Below, piece by piece: positions 19,954-31,401 of a stretch of 64,000 bases of DNA. The position numbers and the translations under genes are program-made. Numbering within the stretch: position 1 is the first letter of the stretch; each line of letters starts with the position of its first letter. This DNA is from Spiroplasma sp. NBRC 100390. GTDB taxonomy: Bacteria; Bacillota_I; Bacilli_A; Mycoplasmatales; Mycoplasmataceae. The notes under the pieces are model-generated. The model did no database searches. It saw only the letters and a list, made by a program, of their open reading frames with translations, and had not been told where the DNA came from. Where the stretch lies: positions 620,001-684,000 of the forward strand of contig NZ_CP018022.1 in NCBI RefSeq assembly GCF_001886495.1, given 5' to 3'.

Positions 19954-21900
19954 TTTACTAATGGCATTAACAATATTTTCAACATTAAAACCAAAATATT
20001 CTAACACATCGTGGAATGGTCCTGATTGACCAAAAGTATTGATTCCAAAGTTTAATCCCGTATTTGAAGTATAACGTTCTCAACCAAAGGTTGTTCCTAA
20101 TTCAATCGAAGCAATTAACGCTGTTGGTTCCAACAATTTTGTTTTATAAGTAATATCTTGCTTATCGAATAATTCTCATGATGGCATTGAGATTACTTTT
20201 ACATTGATCCTTTTATCATGCTCTAATTTTTTCGCAACCGCAATAGCCATACTTACTTCACTACCTGTTGCAATTAAAACAACATCATTATGATGCTCTG
20301 AACCATAAACTTGATATGCTCCCTTTTTGACCATTTCAACGCTAGAATGTTCCAACTCTGGTAAATCTTGACGTGTAATTAAAATAGCACTTGGAGTATG
20401 ACGAGACTGCAGCGCAAGATGATAAGCTCCTAGTGTTTCATTAAAATCTGCTGGACGAAAAACATTTAAATTTGGTTGACTTCGTAACATTGCTAATTGC
20501 TCAATTGGCTGATGTGTTGGTCCATCTTCACCAACAGCAATAGAATCATGTGATAAAACATAAATAACTGGGATTTCCATTAGTGAACTTAACCGAATTG
20601 CTGGTTTCATATAATCAGCAAAAACAAAAAAGCCACTAGCAAATGGTAATAAACCACGATGTAAACATATTCCATTATTAATAGCTGTCATTGCAAATTC
20701 ACGAACTCCATAGGCTAGATTACGTCCCTTGCGATTTTCTGCGCTATAAACACCATCTGCTCCTTTTGCTTTGGTACTCCCACTTAAATCAGCACTACCA
20801 CCAATTCAATTTGGAATAATGCTTGAAATGCGTTCAATAATAGCACCACTACTAATGCGGGTTGCTTGCGGTTTCGTTGGTTTTAAGTCAAGAAATTGTT
20901 GTGGATCAAAAGTAAAGTTCCCGTGAATTGCTTCATCGACTTCTTTTCCTAAAGCTGGGTTTTCCTGACAAAATGCTTCATACATTTTTAACCATTGTTC
21001 ATATTTTTTAATTCCACGATTTTTAACATTAACTTCAAAATCATCATAAATTTCACCAGGAATTTCAAATGGTTTTTCGGTTCATCCTAATAAATTACGA
21101 ACGGTTTCAATATCTGTTCCTAACGGTGCACCATGAACTGCTGGTGTCCCTTGTTTGGTTGCTCCAAATCCAATTATTGTTTTTACTTCAATTAAAGTTG
21201 GTTTATCACTATTTTTTGCTTTAATAATAGCTTCGTTAATTGCTTCAACATCATTACCATCTTTAACAAAAAGATAATTTCAATTTGCTGATTGAAAACG
21301 ATCGCCAATTTTTTCACTTTGTGCAACATTAACCATATTATCTAATTGAACATCATTTGAATCAAATAGGACAATTAATTTATTTAACTTTCAATGTCCG
21401 GCTAAAGAAATTGCTTCTTGAGTTACCCCTTCTTGTAAATCACCATCACCACATAAAACATAAGTATAATGATCAAAAAGCGAATATTTTTTCGTATTAT
21501 ATTTTGCTGCCAAATGTGACTCTGCTAATGCTAAGCCAACTGCCGTTGCAATTCCTTGTCCTAATGGGCCAGTAGTAACATCAACCCCTGGTGTTAAATA
21601 TGACTCAGGATGACCAGGAGTAATTGAATCAACTTGACGAAAATTTCGTAAATCTTCAATGTTAAGGTCAAATCCTGATAAATGTAATAAAGAATATAAT
21701 AAAGCACTCCCGTGTCCTGCCGCTAAAACGAACCGATCCCGGTTAGTTCATTTATCAACTTGCGGATTAACATTTAGATGCTTAGTAAATAAAGTATAGG
21801 CCATTGGCGCAGCCCCAAGAACAATGCCCGGATGCCCTGAATTAGCTTTATTAATTGCTTCAATTCCTAACATTCTAATTGCATCAATTGATTTTTTCAT
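19933..21900 (-). CDS. tkt: Transketolase
   Basis: The 655-residue protein has the standard transketolase length and motifs: [15 protein letters not shown] at the start, [13 protein letters not shown], and the TPP/Mg site [14 protein letters not shown] with [12 protein letters not shown]. The pyrimidine domain follows with [15 protein letters not shown], then the C-terminal domain with [10 protein letters not shown]. It interconverts sugar phosphates between the pentose phosphate pathway and glycolysis using thiamine diphosphate. In a mollicute without an oxidative branch it supplies ribose-5-phosphate. Its stop lies inside a terminator hairpin, so the gene is probably monocistronic. The neighbouring thiamine transporter and dxs share the need for TPP. 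Confidence 0.96.
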
Positions 21901-22389
21901 TCTGTATTCTCCTTTTTTTATACACTGTTTAATTAATATTCATATTAACATTGTACAACGAATTAAAAGAAAGATATTTATAATTTGCAAAATAATTATT
22001 TAAATCTTACTTTTTTCTAATTATTAATTTATAATAAGAAAAAGTTGGCATTTCAAAATAGAAAAAGAGTGATGGTAATGGTTAAATATTTGTTTAAGAG
22101 TCGTGATGATGTCCTTTAGCTTTGCCAGAAGGAAGCATTTTAAAATACATAATAATGAATGGAGAACGTTATATGCAAAAGATGTTAAATAATATTATAT
22201 TTGAAACAATTCACTCTTCTTTTTGGTTGATAATCTCAAATTTTATTTTTGATTATAAAAAATAAAAAATTTTGATGATGCAAAAAAGAGTTAAAAAACA
22301 AAGCTATTATTTCTTAAATAATAGTAAAATTAATTTATATAAAATAACACCGAAAACAAAACAAGAAAGCAAAGGATGTGATAACAAAA
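21901..22389. other. Intergenic region between divergent tkt and MFS genes, no convincing gene
   Basis: This 489-bp stretch holds the upstream regions of two divergent genes. A plus-strand open stretch (about 22121-22266) reads PLALPEGSILKYIIMNGERY and on but has no credible start. Short ATG-led frames before it close after 17 and 28 codons. It may be a decayed gene. AAGAGTGA near 22066 and TCACTCTT near 22206 are inverted and could close a long RNA stem. Confidence 0.5.
22304..22324. promoter_or_regulatory. Inverted repeat upstream of the MFS transporter gene
   Basis: A perfect 9-bp repeat CTATTATTT-ctt-AAATAATAG lies 66 bp before the MFS start codon. It has no T-run, so an operator or leader hairpin is more likely than a terminator. 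Confidence 0.4.
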
Positions 22390-23616
22390 ATGACAACTAA
22401 ATTACGTAGTTGAAAAACAGCCTTAATTATTCAAGGCATTTTAATGGGAGCCCTATTTTCCTTTTTACCTTTTGAAATTTATCAAAAATTTGGACTATCA
22501 AAAATTTGATTTTTCCTATTACTTCCGACCGCAATGTTCTTTTTTACACCCCTATGAGCAAAAATAAAAAAGAACAAAGATAATATATTTATTTTACAAA
22601 TTAACAGTTTTTTTCTTTTTCTTTTTGTTTCTTTATTAATGATGATTAATTTTTTTGATAACAAATTAATTATTTATTTTTATCCACTTTTACTTTTTAC
22701 CACCGGGATTTTTGTTGCCGGAATGGTTCCTTTTACAATGGAAATCATTCGTAGTTATGCTCGGCAACATCAATTAAAAACAAATCCAAGTCTTTATTTT
22801 ACCTTAGGTAGTGTTTTTACTATTATTATTCCCTTTTTATTTCAATATTTCTTAAATGACTTAGGAACTAATATTGCTTTACAAGCATATTTTACTCTTA
22901 TTACTTTAACTAATTTTAGTTTAATCTTTTTTAACCATGACTTAAAAACTGAGGAAGTTACCTTTAAAATTAATCCAACAAGTTGAAAAACCTTGAAAAA
23001 AAATAAACAATTTTGAAGTTATTTATATTCATCAAGTTTTTTATATAGTATTAACGAGGTATTTGGTTACTTATTACCAGTTTTAATTTTTAAAGATACA
23101 AACTTAATGATTATTGCCGTTGGAGTTTTATATGTTATTCGAAAACTAAGTTATTTCCTTGGGTATTTGATTAAAACTAATACTACGACTATTAAACGAG
23201 ATGTTTGTTGCAATACTATTATTGCCATTATTGCCGTTGGCCTATTATTAGGATTAACAATCGCTTATCTTATGCAACCACCACTATTAAATCATCTTTT
23301 ATATCTAAGCGTAGGGTTAGGAGGAAGTCAAATTTTAATTGGTCTTTGTTTAGGACATTTAAGCCGAATACAAAAAAACAATATTATTAGTTTAGTTGGA
23401 ACTGAACATTTAACATTAGCTTTAATGTTTGAACATGTTTTTGGCCATGCTATTTTTAGTTTATTGTTAAGTATTATCATTATCCCAGTTATTATTAATT
23501 TCCATACAATAATGTTAACCTATATAATTATCTATAGTGTTATTATCTTAATGTTAATATTAGGTTTTTGTTTTATTTTTACAAAACCAAAACTAGAAAA
23601 TAAGACAAACCAATAA
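22390..23616 (+). CDS. MFS-like transporter
   Basis: A 408-residue polytopic membrane protein with about twelve hydrophobic segments in two halves of six, separated by a polar loop around residues 185-205 (FNHDLKTEEVTFKINPTSWK). This is the size and shape of a major facilitator. The typical loop 2-3 motif is only weakly kept (PLWAKIKKNKDN), so family membership rests on topology. The start of the second half, FWSYLYSSSFLYSINEVFGYLLPVL, resembles drug or sugar MFS proteins. The substrate is unknown. It is divergent from tkt, has an AAAGGATG site about 10 bp before the ATG, and is closed by a very strong hairpin. Confidence 0.75.
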
Positions 23617-23638
23617 ATTATAATTTAATTTTATAATC

Positions 23639-23683
23639 AAAGTAAAAACATCTTTTCAATTTAGCAAAAGATGTTTTTACTTT
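23639..23683 (+). terminator. Bidirectional terminator between convergent genes
   Basis: A perfect 18-bp inverted repeat (23639-23656 with 23666-23683, 9-nt loop) ends in AAAG/CTTT. It lies between the convergent MFS gene and the unknown membrane-protein gene and can serve both. Confidence 0.9.
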
Positions 23684-23724
23684 ATTAAATTTATCCTCTT
23701 TTAACAATAAGAATCATGTCTAAA

Positions 23725-24948
23725 TTATTTTCTCATAACTGACTTAACTGATTCGTCAACAGTTGATTTTAATGTTAACTCATACATTACCGTATCATTA
23801 ATGTGCCGTGGAACAACTAAAACAATCTCATATTCAACACCATTATCAATCATCCGATCACCAACTTGGTAAATAGTTTGAAATTCAATGGCATTGATAT
23901 CATTTTCAGTTGTATAATCATAATCATTTAAATCAAAACCAACTTTTTCACGAAACACTTTATCTTCAATAACTGTTGGATCATTAAATTCTAATGGAAA
24001 AGCTTTGAAAACTTCTTCATTCTCTGTCTGATTATCATCTAATTCTTCTTCATTTTCTGTTTCTAATTCTTCTTTAACTTTTTTCCGATCAAAAATTGAA
24101 CTTAAAGAAAGTTTTTTTTCACTTTTTGTTTCTGATAACATTTTTGTGGACAAAAATTGTTGCGTTGGAAAATCATTAACAAAATTTGTATCACGTTTTG
24201 GCATAATATACTCTGTTGGTTTAACCAAACTAATTGGTCGTTCAATGCCACTATTTGTTCGTTCAAACTCATCACGATCAACTGTTTTTAACATTTCAGC
24301 GTGCTGCTGTTGTCCTAGTTTTTCTTGAATCACATTTAAATCATGTCCAAAACGTTCAACTTGTTCTTCACTAACTTGTGTTGAAGGATTCTTTGTTTTG
24401 GGGGTAATTAATCCCGTAAATTTTTTTAAAGCTTTGATATCATTATGCAGTTTAATTAAATAATCTTGGATTTGGTTCATATTCGTTTTTAAGTCATTTA
24501 ATAATTGATTATCTGCGTTTTTATCAACTGGTGTTGACGATAACGCTGTTCTTGCTGTTTTTCGCAATGTTAATAACCAGATTACTATCGTAATTAAAAA
24601 ACTAACACCACATATAGGAACAACGATTAATAAGAAAGCATAACCGATTTGGTATAAAATTATAAAATTAGTTGTTAATACTTCCATATTGTTTTGATCA
24701 ATAATTTTCATTGAAAAAACAAAGTTAATTCCATATTGGATTAATCAAAATGCTGATGGAAAATCTGCAACAACAATATTCTCTTTACCATAAGCATTAG
24801 TCCCTGATAAAACATATATCTGATTATTAACAAGTAATTTATGTATTTGATTTCCAGCAATTACAATTAAGATGATTGATAATAATAGAAACAAAAGCAT
24901 GAAAATAAAAAAGATAAGAAAAGTAATTTGTGTTTTGGTTAGTTTCAT
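23725..24948 (-). CDS. Hypothetical membrane protein with long cytoplasmic acidic tail
   Basis: A 407-residue protein. A strong N-terminal transmembrane helix (residues 8-32), a short extracellular-looking loop with GTNAYGKENIVVADFP, and a second helix pair around residues 90-130 are followed by a long polar C-terminal part. The tail contains a helix predicted to be coiled (NQLLNDLKTNMNQIQDYLIKLHND), then acidic stretches (ETENEEELDDNQTENEEV), and ends with a compact beta-like domain (QVGDRMIDNGVEYEIVLVV). No family is recognised. Its ATG overlaps the pepP stop by one base (TAATG), so it is translated right after pepP. A topologically similar anchored adaptor role is possible but only inferred. 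Confidence 0.8.
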
Positions 24949-26045
24949 TAAATTAAAATTAAATCACGCTTTGCTTCTGTTAAAAGTTCATAACCAGTTT
25001 CTGTTACTAAAATATCATCTTCAATTCGAACACCACCAACATCAGGAATATAAATTCCTGGCTCAACAGTAATAATCATTCCTGGTTCTAATGAAACATT
25101 ACAAAATGGTGATACTCGTGGAAATTCATGAATTTCAATGCCAACTCCATGCCCAGTTGAATGCGTAAAATATTGCCCATAGCCTTTACTTGTAATATAA
25201 TCACGACAAATTTTATCAATTGTTGCAGTGCTAACACCTGGTTTGATTGCTTCAATCCCTAATTTTTGGGCTTGATAAACAACATCAAAAATTTCTAACA
25301 TTTGATCAGAAGGTTTTCCTAACCCAATAGTACGAGTAGTATCAGAACAATACCCTTTATAAATACAACCAAAATCAATTGTAATTAATTCATTATTTTC
25401 AATAACTTTATCTGTTGCACGCCCATGTGGTAAAGCACCACGTCATCCTGATGCAACAATTGTATCAAAACTTGGCTTATCTGCTCCTGCTTCAATAAAA
25501 CTATTAATAATAATTTGTTCAACTTGACGTTCAGTCATTCCTGGTTTAATTGTCTTAATAACATTATTAATAGCAATATCGCCAATTGCACATGCTTGTT
25601 TTAAAGCATCAATCTCTTGATTTGATTTAATTGCTCGTAATTCAGAAAAATCAACAGGTTTTAATTCAATTGTTGATAAACTTTTGGCTAAATTTTGATA
25701 AGTTAAATATGTTAAATAATCACTTTCGAAAGCTAATACTCTTACCTTATTTTTCGCTAAATCATCTTGCAACATTCCAAAAAAACCACCAGCATTATTT
25801 GTTATCATTTCTTTAATGTGCGTTACATTTTTAGCTTGTTTTTTTCCAGCGGTAATATATCTACCATCTAAATACAAAATTGATTCATTTTTTGTAAATA
25901 ACAAATATCCTTCTGATGATTCAAATTCAGAAAATCAAAAACGATTAATCGTAGAATGAAATAAAACCCCATCAACTTGATGATTTTCTAAATACTGCGC
26001 TAATTCTGTTTGTTTATTTAATTTAAATTTAACATATTCTTTCAT
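24948..26045 (-). CDS. pepP: Xaa-Pro aminopeptidase (M24 family)
   Basis: A 365-residue protein with an N-terminal creatinase-like domain and a C-terminal pita-bread metallopeptidase domain. All five metal ligands of family M24 are visible: Asp in ITIDFG, Asp in YCSDTTRTIG, His in HSTGHGVGIEIHEFP, Glu in TVEPGIYIP, and Glu in GVRIEDDI. It removes N-terminal residues preceding proline in the cytoplasm. The length matches the short PepP/YpdF-type enzymes. The start at 26043-26045 follows an AAGGAG site. It is the first gene of a two-gene unit with the membrane protein downstream; dxs lies upstream after 66 bases. Confidence 0.93.
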
Positions 26046-26111
26046 ATTACTTCTCCTTTTTCTTATATATAAATTTAACCCTTATTTTTCTAGAATACAA
26101 GGTTTTTTTAT

Positions 26112-27890
26112 TTAATTAATTAAATTTTGTAAAATTTCTTCCAGCTTATTGTCCTCATTTTTACCCAACCCATTTTGATAACCATAATGGGTAATGTTTG
26201 TTTTCTTACTTGGTAAAAAATCAATAATTTTAGCATATAAGCCTGTTTGATTAATCACTTCTTCAAAAATAATAATCTGTTGATAATTATTTGTGCTAAT
26301 TTGCTTTAACATTGGTTTATCAACTGGATTAATAAATCTTGCATTAATAACATCAATTTTATTTGTTGCTAATTTAGTAATAATGCTTTGAGCTTTTGTA
26401 ACATTATTACCATAAGTTATTAAGAGAATAGATGCTTCTTTATTGTTAATAACATGTTCTCATTGCCCAAGATTAAATTCTTTTTTTAAAGGTTGTATAA
26501 TAATACCTCCTTTTGGATAACGAATAAAAAATGGATCTTGCTTATTTACAAGTGCTAATTTAAATAAATGGTCAAATTCACCACTAGTTGCTGGTTGACT
26601 AATAATTGGAATATCACCCATACTATTTAAAAAACCAACATCATAAATCCCATGATGACTATCACCATCACCTGGTGATAAAGCAGCCCGATCAATTAAA
26701 AAAATAACAGGTAATCGATTACGAACAACATCGTGTAAAATTTGATCATAAGTTCGTTGCAAAAAACTAGCATACATGCTAACAACAACTGGTTGATGAT
26801 CTAATGCAAAACCAGATGCTAATGTAATCGCATGTTCTTCAGCCAACCCAACATCAATGCAATATTTTTCATTTTTTAACATAAACTCTTCTAAATAGAT
26901 TGAAGCTTGCATTGCCGCTGAAATAAAATAAAATTTTTCATGAACAGTATGAAAAACTTTTTCAACTGTTTGCGCAACATAATAACTTCATTCACTAGTT
27001 TTAGTATCTTTTAAACTATACGAATGATACTTTTCTTGCTCTGTTTGAGTCAAACCATAACCATAACCCTTTTTTGTTTTAACATGGACAATAACACTAC
27101 TTGAACTTTTTTTTGCTTGGCGGAAACTTTTGTTTAGTTTTCGAAAGTTATGACCATCAACAGTGCCAATATAATCTAGGTTAAATCCAGCAAATAAGCC
27201 TGGGATTGCAAAACTACGAATAATTTTTTCTACTAATAAATGTGCTAATCATAATAATGTCAATGGTGGAATGTATCGTAATACTTTAGAAACCTTACTG
27301 GCACTACGATATAATCATCCTGTTCGAACCTTACTAACTGTTGTATGTAAGATATTAACATTTTTTGAAATACTCATCCCATTATCATTCAAAACAACAA
27401 TAATTTTATTTGAAATCAACCCCAAATGAGTTAAAGCTTCTAACGTTAAGCCATTAGTAAAAGATGCATCACCGATTACACAAATAATATTATTGTATTT
27501 TGGATTATAACTATAAGCAATAGCTGTTGATAAACCAGTTCCCGCATGACCATTTGAAATATAATCATATTTGCTTTCGTTAACATGTTGAAATGCCGCT
27601 AAACCATCTGGCAAACGAATTGTTGAAAAATGTGTTTTTCGATCAGTCAAAATTTTATAAGCATAGGTTTGATGACCAGTATCAAAAATAATAATATCAT
27701 TATTATCAATATCAAAAATCTTTAGTAAACTAATTGTTAATTCAACTGTCCCTAAGTTACTAGCCAAATGGCCCCCATTTTTAGTTACTGTTGCAATAAT
27801 CAGTTGGCGAACATCATTGGCTAATTCAATTAATGCTTTTGTTTTTAAATCTTTTAGATCATAATGACTCTGATAATCTCTTAACTTCAT
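26112..27890 (-). CDS. dxs: 1-deoxy-D-xylulose-5-phosphate synthase
   Basis: Dxs condenses pyruvate and glyceraldehyde-3-phosphate using thiamine diphosphate, the first step of the MEP isoprenoid pathway. The 592-residue product has the N-terminal GGHLASNLGTVELTISL, FDTGHQTYAYKIL and GHAGTGLSTA. The TPP site is VIGDASFTNG and VLNDNGMSIS. The central block is DRAALSPGDGDSHHGIYDV, and the transketolase C-terminal domain is recognisable. It is slightly short but all catalytic motifs are present. The upstream genes are xseA, xseB and an unknown gene, echoing the xse-ispA-dxs order of Firmicutes. The MEP pathway is present in spiroplasmas but absent from most mycoplasmas, so this is informative for taxonomy. 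Confidence 0.94.
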
Positions 27891-27903
27891 CCTCTAACCT
27901 CGC

Positions 27904-28578
27904 TTAATATTTTTGTAAAAAATAATTAATTTGCTGCACAAAATTATTGAAATATAATGGGGTAATTTCACCAATTAAATAATGACAATTAGCTGTTACA
28001 TCTAATTTAATTTTATAAATTTCAACATTAGCACTATCCTTAAATAGTTTTTTCATTACTGTTAAGTTAATTAAAAAAACAAGATAATATCCATAGTCAA
28101 AATATAATTCAGCATTTTGTTTTTTTATAAAGGGCTGATAGAAAATATTTGCAATAAAATTATATAACAAATCAAAACGATAGTATTTGATAATCTTTGA
28201 ATCATCAATTTTAACATTTGCAAAAATTTCTTTTTCATAATTTGTAGCAATTTTATTAACTAAAATTTTTTGTTCTAATTCCTCAATTACCTTTAAAATT
28301 TGAATTTCTTCACGTTTCACCCTAGGATGACGAATATATTGCATATGATAATAAATTAAAACTAACTTAATTAAAATAATACTATCAAAGTATTCTTTTT
28401 CATCAAAATTATTTAAGCGTAGTAAATAAACAAAATTCTTAATTAAAATATCTTTTTCATCAAATGTTTTAAAATCCTTTAAAACAACTCGACTTAATTT
28501 TAATTTAAATAATTTTTTCCTAATTTTAATATTGTTTTTTTTAACTCAGCCACTTCGTTCAAAAATTTGTCCTGCCAT
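27904..28578 (-). CDS. Hypothetical protein between xseB and dxs
   Basis: A 224-residue protein of no recognised family. It begins MAGQIFERSGWVKKN and is rich in Lys, Phe, Tyr and Ile, with predicted helices (IKYYRFDLLYNFIANIFY). There is no clear signal peptide; FDYGYYLVFLINLTVMKKLF is moderately hydrophobic but probably buried. The start codon is 6 bases after the xseB stop and the stop is 13 bases before dxs, so it is part of the xseA-xseB-X-dxs unit. In Firmicutes this slot normally holds ispA; this protein lacks the DDxxD motifs of prenyl synthases and is not a homologue by eye. Its role is unknown. Confidence 0.8.
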
Positions 28579-28584
28579 AATAAA

Positions 28585-28806
28585 TTATTCTTCATCAACT
28601 TTAAAATCAGTTGTATTATTATCTTTCACAATTTTAGTGACTTTATCTTTAATATCTCGTAATTTAGTTTCTGCTAATTTAGTTAATTTAATTCCCGTTT
28701 CAAAAGCATCAATCGCTTGATCTAATGGTAACTGATTATTTTCTAAATCATTAACGATTTGTTTTAATTGTTCTAAAACTTGTTCAAATGATTTATTCTC
28801 TGCCAT
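28585..28806 (-). CDS. xseB: Exodeoxyribonuclease VII small subunit
   Basis: A 73-residue protein with the XseB consensus: [32 protein letters not shown], then [13 protein letters not shown]. The helices form the small subunit that binds XseA in exonuclease VII, which degrades single-stranded DNA in mismatch repair and other processes. The last residues are a short polar tail ending KVDEE. The start codon lies inside the end of xseA, a 14-base overlap in another frame, and it ends 6 bases before the next gene. This gives tight coupling with xseA. Confidence 0.93.
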   Translation of the reverse strand: MAENKSFEQVLEQLKQIVNDLENNQLPLDQAIDAFETGIKLTKLAETKLRDIKDKVTKIVKDNNTTDFKVDEE

Positions 28807-30088
28807 TTTCTTCACCATCCTTTTTAATTGTTTGTACAATTGACTCAATAATTCCATCTTGCACACGTGTCATTATTATATCATTATTCGTTACTTCTTG
28901 AATTGATGTTAACACATTTTTATCATTATTATAAGTAATACTATAACCTCGTGTTAATGTTTTCAACGGACTTAATAAGTCTAATTTACTTAATAAATTA
29001 TTTTTCGTATATTCAATTGCTAAAATTTGTTGTTGGATTAATGTGGTTAATCTTTGATAATAAGTTTGAATAACATTCTTGTTGGCCAGGAAAAAAGTTT
29101 CTTGGCAAACATTAAACTGCTTTACTAATAATTGATAAGAATGTTCTTGTTGACCATACAATGCTTGGGGTTTTGTTAAAACATAACTATTTTTTAATTC
29201 TGTTATTTTATCAACAAATTTATCAACTTTTGTTTTAATCGTTGTTATTAAAGTACGTTGTTGATGGTTTAAAAAATTCATTAACTCTTTTTGATCGGGT
29301 GTTGCTAATTCAGCTGCTGCGGTTGGGGTTGGTGCTCGTAAATCACTAACAAAATCTGCTAAAGTAAAATCAATTTCATGTCCTACCGCTGATATAACAG
29401 GAATTGTTGCTTGAAAAATTGCTTCAACAACTTCCAATTCATTAAAAGCTCATAAATCTTCAATACTACCCCCACCACGACCGACAATCAAGGTATCAAT
29501 TTTAGGCTCAAAAGTTAAGGCTGCTTTAATATTTTTTCGAATATCATGCTTTGCTTCACTACCTTGAACTAAACTTGGAAATAAATAAATATTAGCTTGT
29601 GGATAACGCCGATGAATCGTGGTAATAATATCACGAATAGCTGCTCCAGTTGGGGCTGTTATTACTCCAATATTGGTTGGAAACTGAGGAATTGGTTTTT
29701 TTAATGATTGATCAAATCATCCTTTTTTGCTTAATTCTTGCTTTAATGCTTCATACTTTAAAAACAAGTCCCCTACCCCATGTAAAGATAAAGAAACAAC
29801 TTGTAAACTATACGTTCCCTGCGGTTCATATACTTTAATTGAACCTGTTGCAACAATCTTTAATCCTTCTTTTAATTTAAACTGTAAATTTTTAGCATTA
29901 AAAGCAAACATAATTGCCCGAATTTGGGCCTTATCATCTTTAATTGTAAAGTAAATATGTCCTGACGAATGGTTTGTAATATTAGAAATTTCACCTTGTA
30001 GAGAAATATTAATAAAATTGGGATTTTGTTCAATTGCTGTTTTTAAATATGCGTTAACTTCACTAACAGTATAAATGTTCTTACTCAT
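28793..30088 (-). CDS. xseA: Exodeoxyribonuclease VII large subunit
   Basis: A 431-residue protein. The N-terminal OB fold has [18 protein letters not shown] and the glycine-rich [21 protein letters not shown] (consensus VxGEISN...SGHxYFxLKD). The catalytic part has [11 protein letters not shown] and the [15 protein letters not shown] motif, both read with TGA as Trp. Then [22 protein letters not shown] is followed by long coiled-coil helices. With XseB it forms exonuclease VII. The ATG at 30086-30088 has a GGAGGGG site and is preferred over an upstream in-frame TTG-type start. It precedes xseB with a 14-base overlap and is probably the first gene of the unit extending to dxs. Confidence 0.95.
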
Positions 30089-30142
30089 AAAACCCCTCCA
30101 TATGCCATTATCTTCCAATTAATAATATCACTGAAAAGAATA

Positions 30143-30170
30143 AAAATTAGTTTAAAATTAAACTAATTTT
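30143..30170 (-). terminator. Terminator of the five-gene surface operon
   Basis: A perfect 12-bp repeat AAAATTAGTTTA/TAAACTAATTTT (loop aaat) overlaps the stop of the last gene by two bases. T-rich sequence follows on the minus strand. Confidence 0.8.
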
Positions 30171-31389
30171 AATAAATATTATTTACTTCTTCTAACTGAT
30201 CATGATTAATTCGAAACATTTTGTTATTTTGTTCGTCAATAATATAACTATGAATATTATTAGTTGTTTCTTTTTCATTAAGAATTTTTTTTAATAAAAA
30301 AGTTTGGTTTAAATAATCAATTTGATATAAGTTACCAAGTGTTGTCATAACATAAGTTACGCCTTTAACAGCAAATAATGAATTTGTTGCTAAATATTCT
30401 TCGCCAGGAATAAAACCTTGTTTTAAATTAAGAAAAATTGGGGCTGTTAAATCTAACATTCAATCTGAACCATCATATTGTAAATTAAATAAAATTGGAT
30501 CTAAGTTTTCTGTTGCCGGATTAATAACAGCAACATATAATTTATTGCGAATTTCAATTACTTGAATTAAAGCAACCGTTAACAAATCTCATTGATCATT
30601 TCCTTGTACTTTAATTGCCTTATATTTTGGTTGAGCTAATTGACCATTATTAACTGCTTGTGTTACCATATATAACTGTCTGTTATTTGGATAATGTTGA
30701 ATAACATTAATTCGCATTGTATTATTTGGAATTTTGTTAATGTTTTTTGGAAATATCATTCGTCCAAGCTGTAATAAGTTTTGATGATTAACAGTATCAC
30801 AATCTCACTGTAATAATTCTTGATCTGTTGTTTGATAACCCGTCGGTGTTTTTTCAATTGCAATTGCACCTTGACTACCAATTCCTAACATACTATTCTT
30901 AGTAATTTGAAAAGCACTGCTTACTGTAAAAACTAAATTATTTTTAATTATTTCATCAGGAGTTAAATATTTTAATGATAATCAGAATGATTGATTAGTT
31001 AAAAATTCAAAACTATTATTAATATCATATTTTACTTCAAAAACAATTCCAACCGAAAAACTATGATCATCAAGAATTTGACCATCACGATCTAAAACAG
31101 TTGTAATTTTAATGTTCTGAGGGGTAACACCATAAATGTTGTTATCGCCCCCCAAAACATTATAAATAGTATTTACTGCATAAATTTTACCTTCAGTTAA
31201 AGTTACTTTATTCTTATCAATTTCAATTTCTTGATATGTTTTAACTGTATTGGTAACCTTTTGAACTGCCAATGCTAATGTATTTTTTTGTTCGGGATAT
31301 AGATTATCATTCTTTGTACAACTTATTAATGTTAAAGGTAACCCTAACATTAACGTTCCAACTGTCAAAATTGTTCATATTTTTTTCAT
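30169..31389 (-). CDS. Lipoprotein downstream of giant FtsX-like permease
   Basis: A 406-residue protein with a type II signal peptide (MKKIWTILTVGTLMLGLPLTLI) and a lipobox LISC at about residues 21-24, so it should be anchored outside the membrane. The rest is beta-rich with repeated short strands around aromatic and Asn residues (for example MRINVIQHYPNNRQLYMV, LYVAVINPATENLDPI). This looks like a propeller or a beta-sandwich, but no family is recognised. It starts 12 bases after the permease stop with an AGGAG site inside the gap, so it is translated from the same mRNA. A role as ligand-binding partner of the permease is inferred from position. Confidence 0.85.
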
Positions 31390-31401
31390 TGGTTCTAACT
31401 C

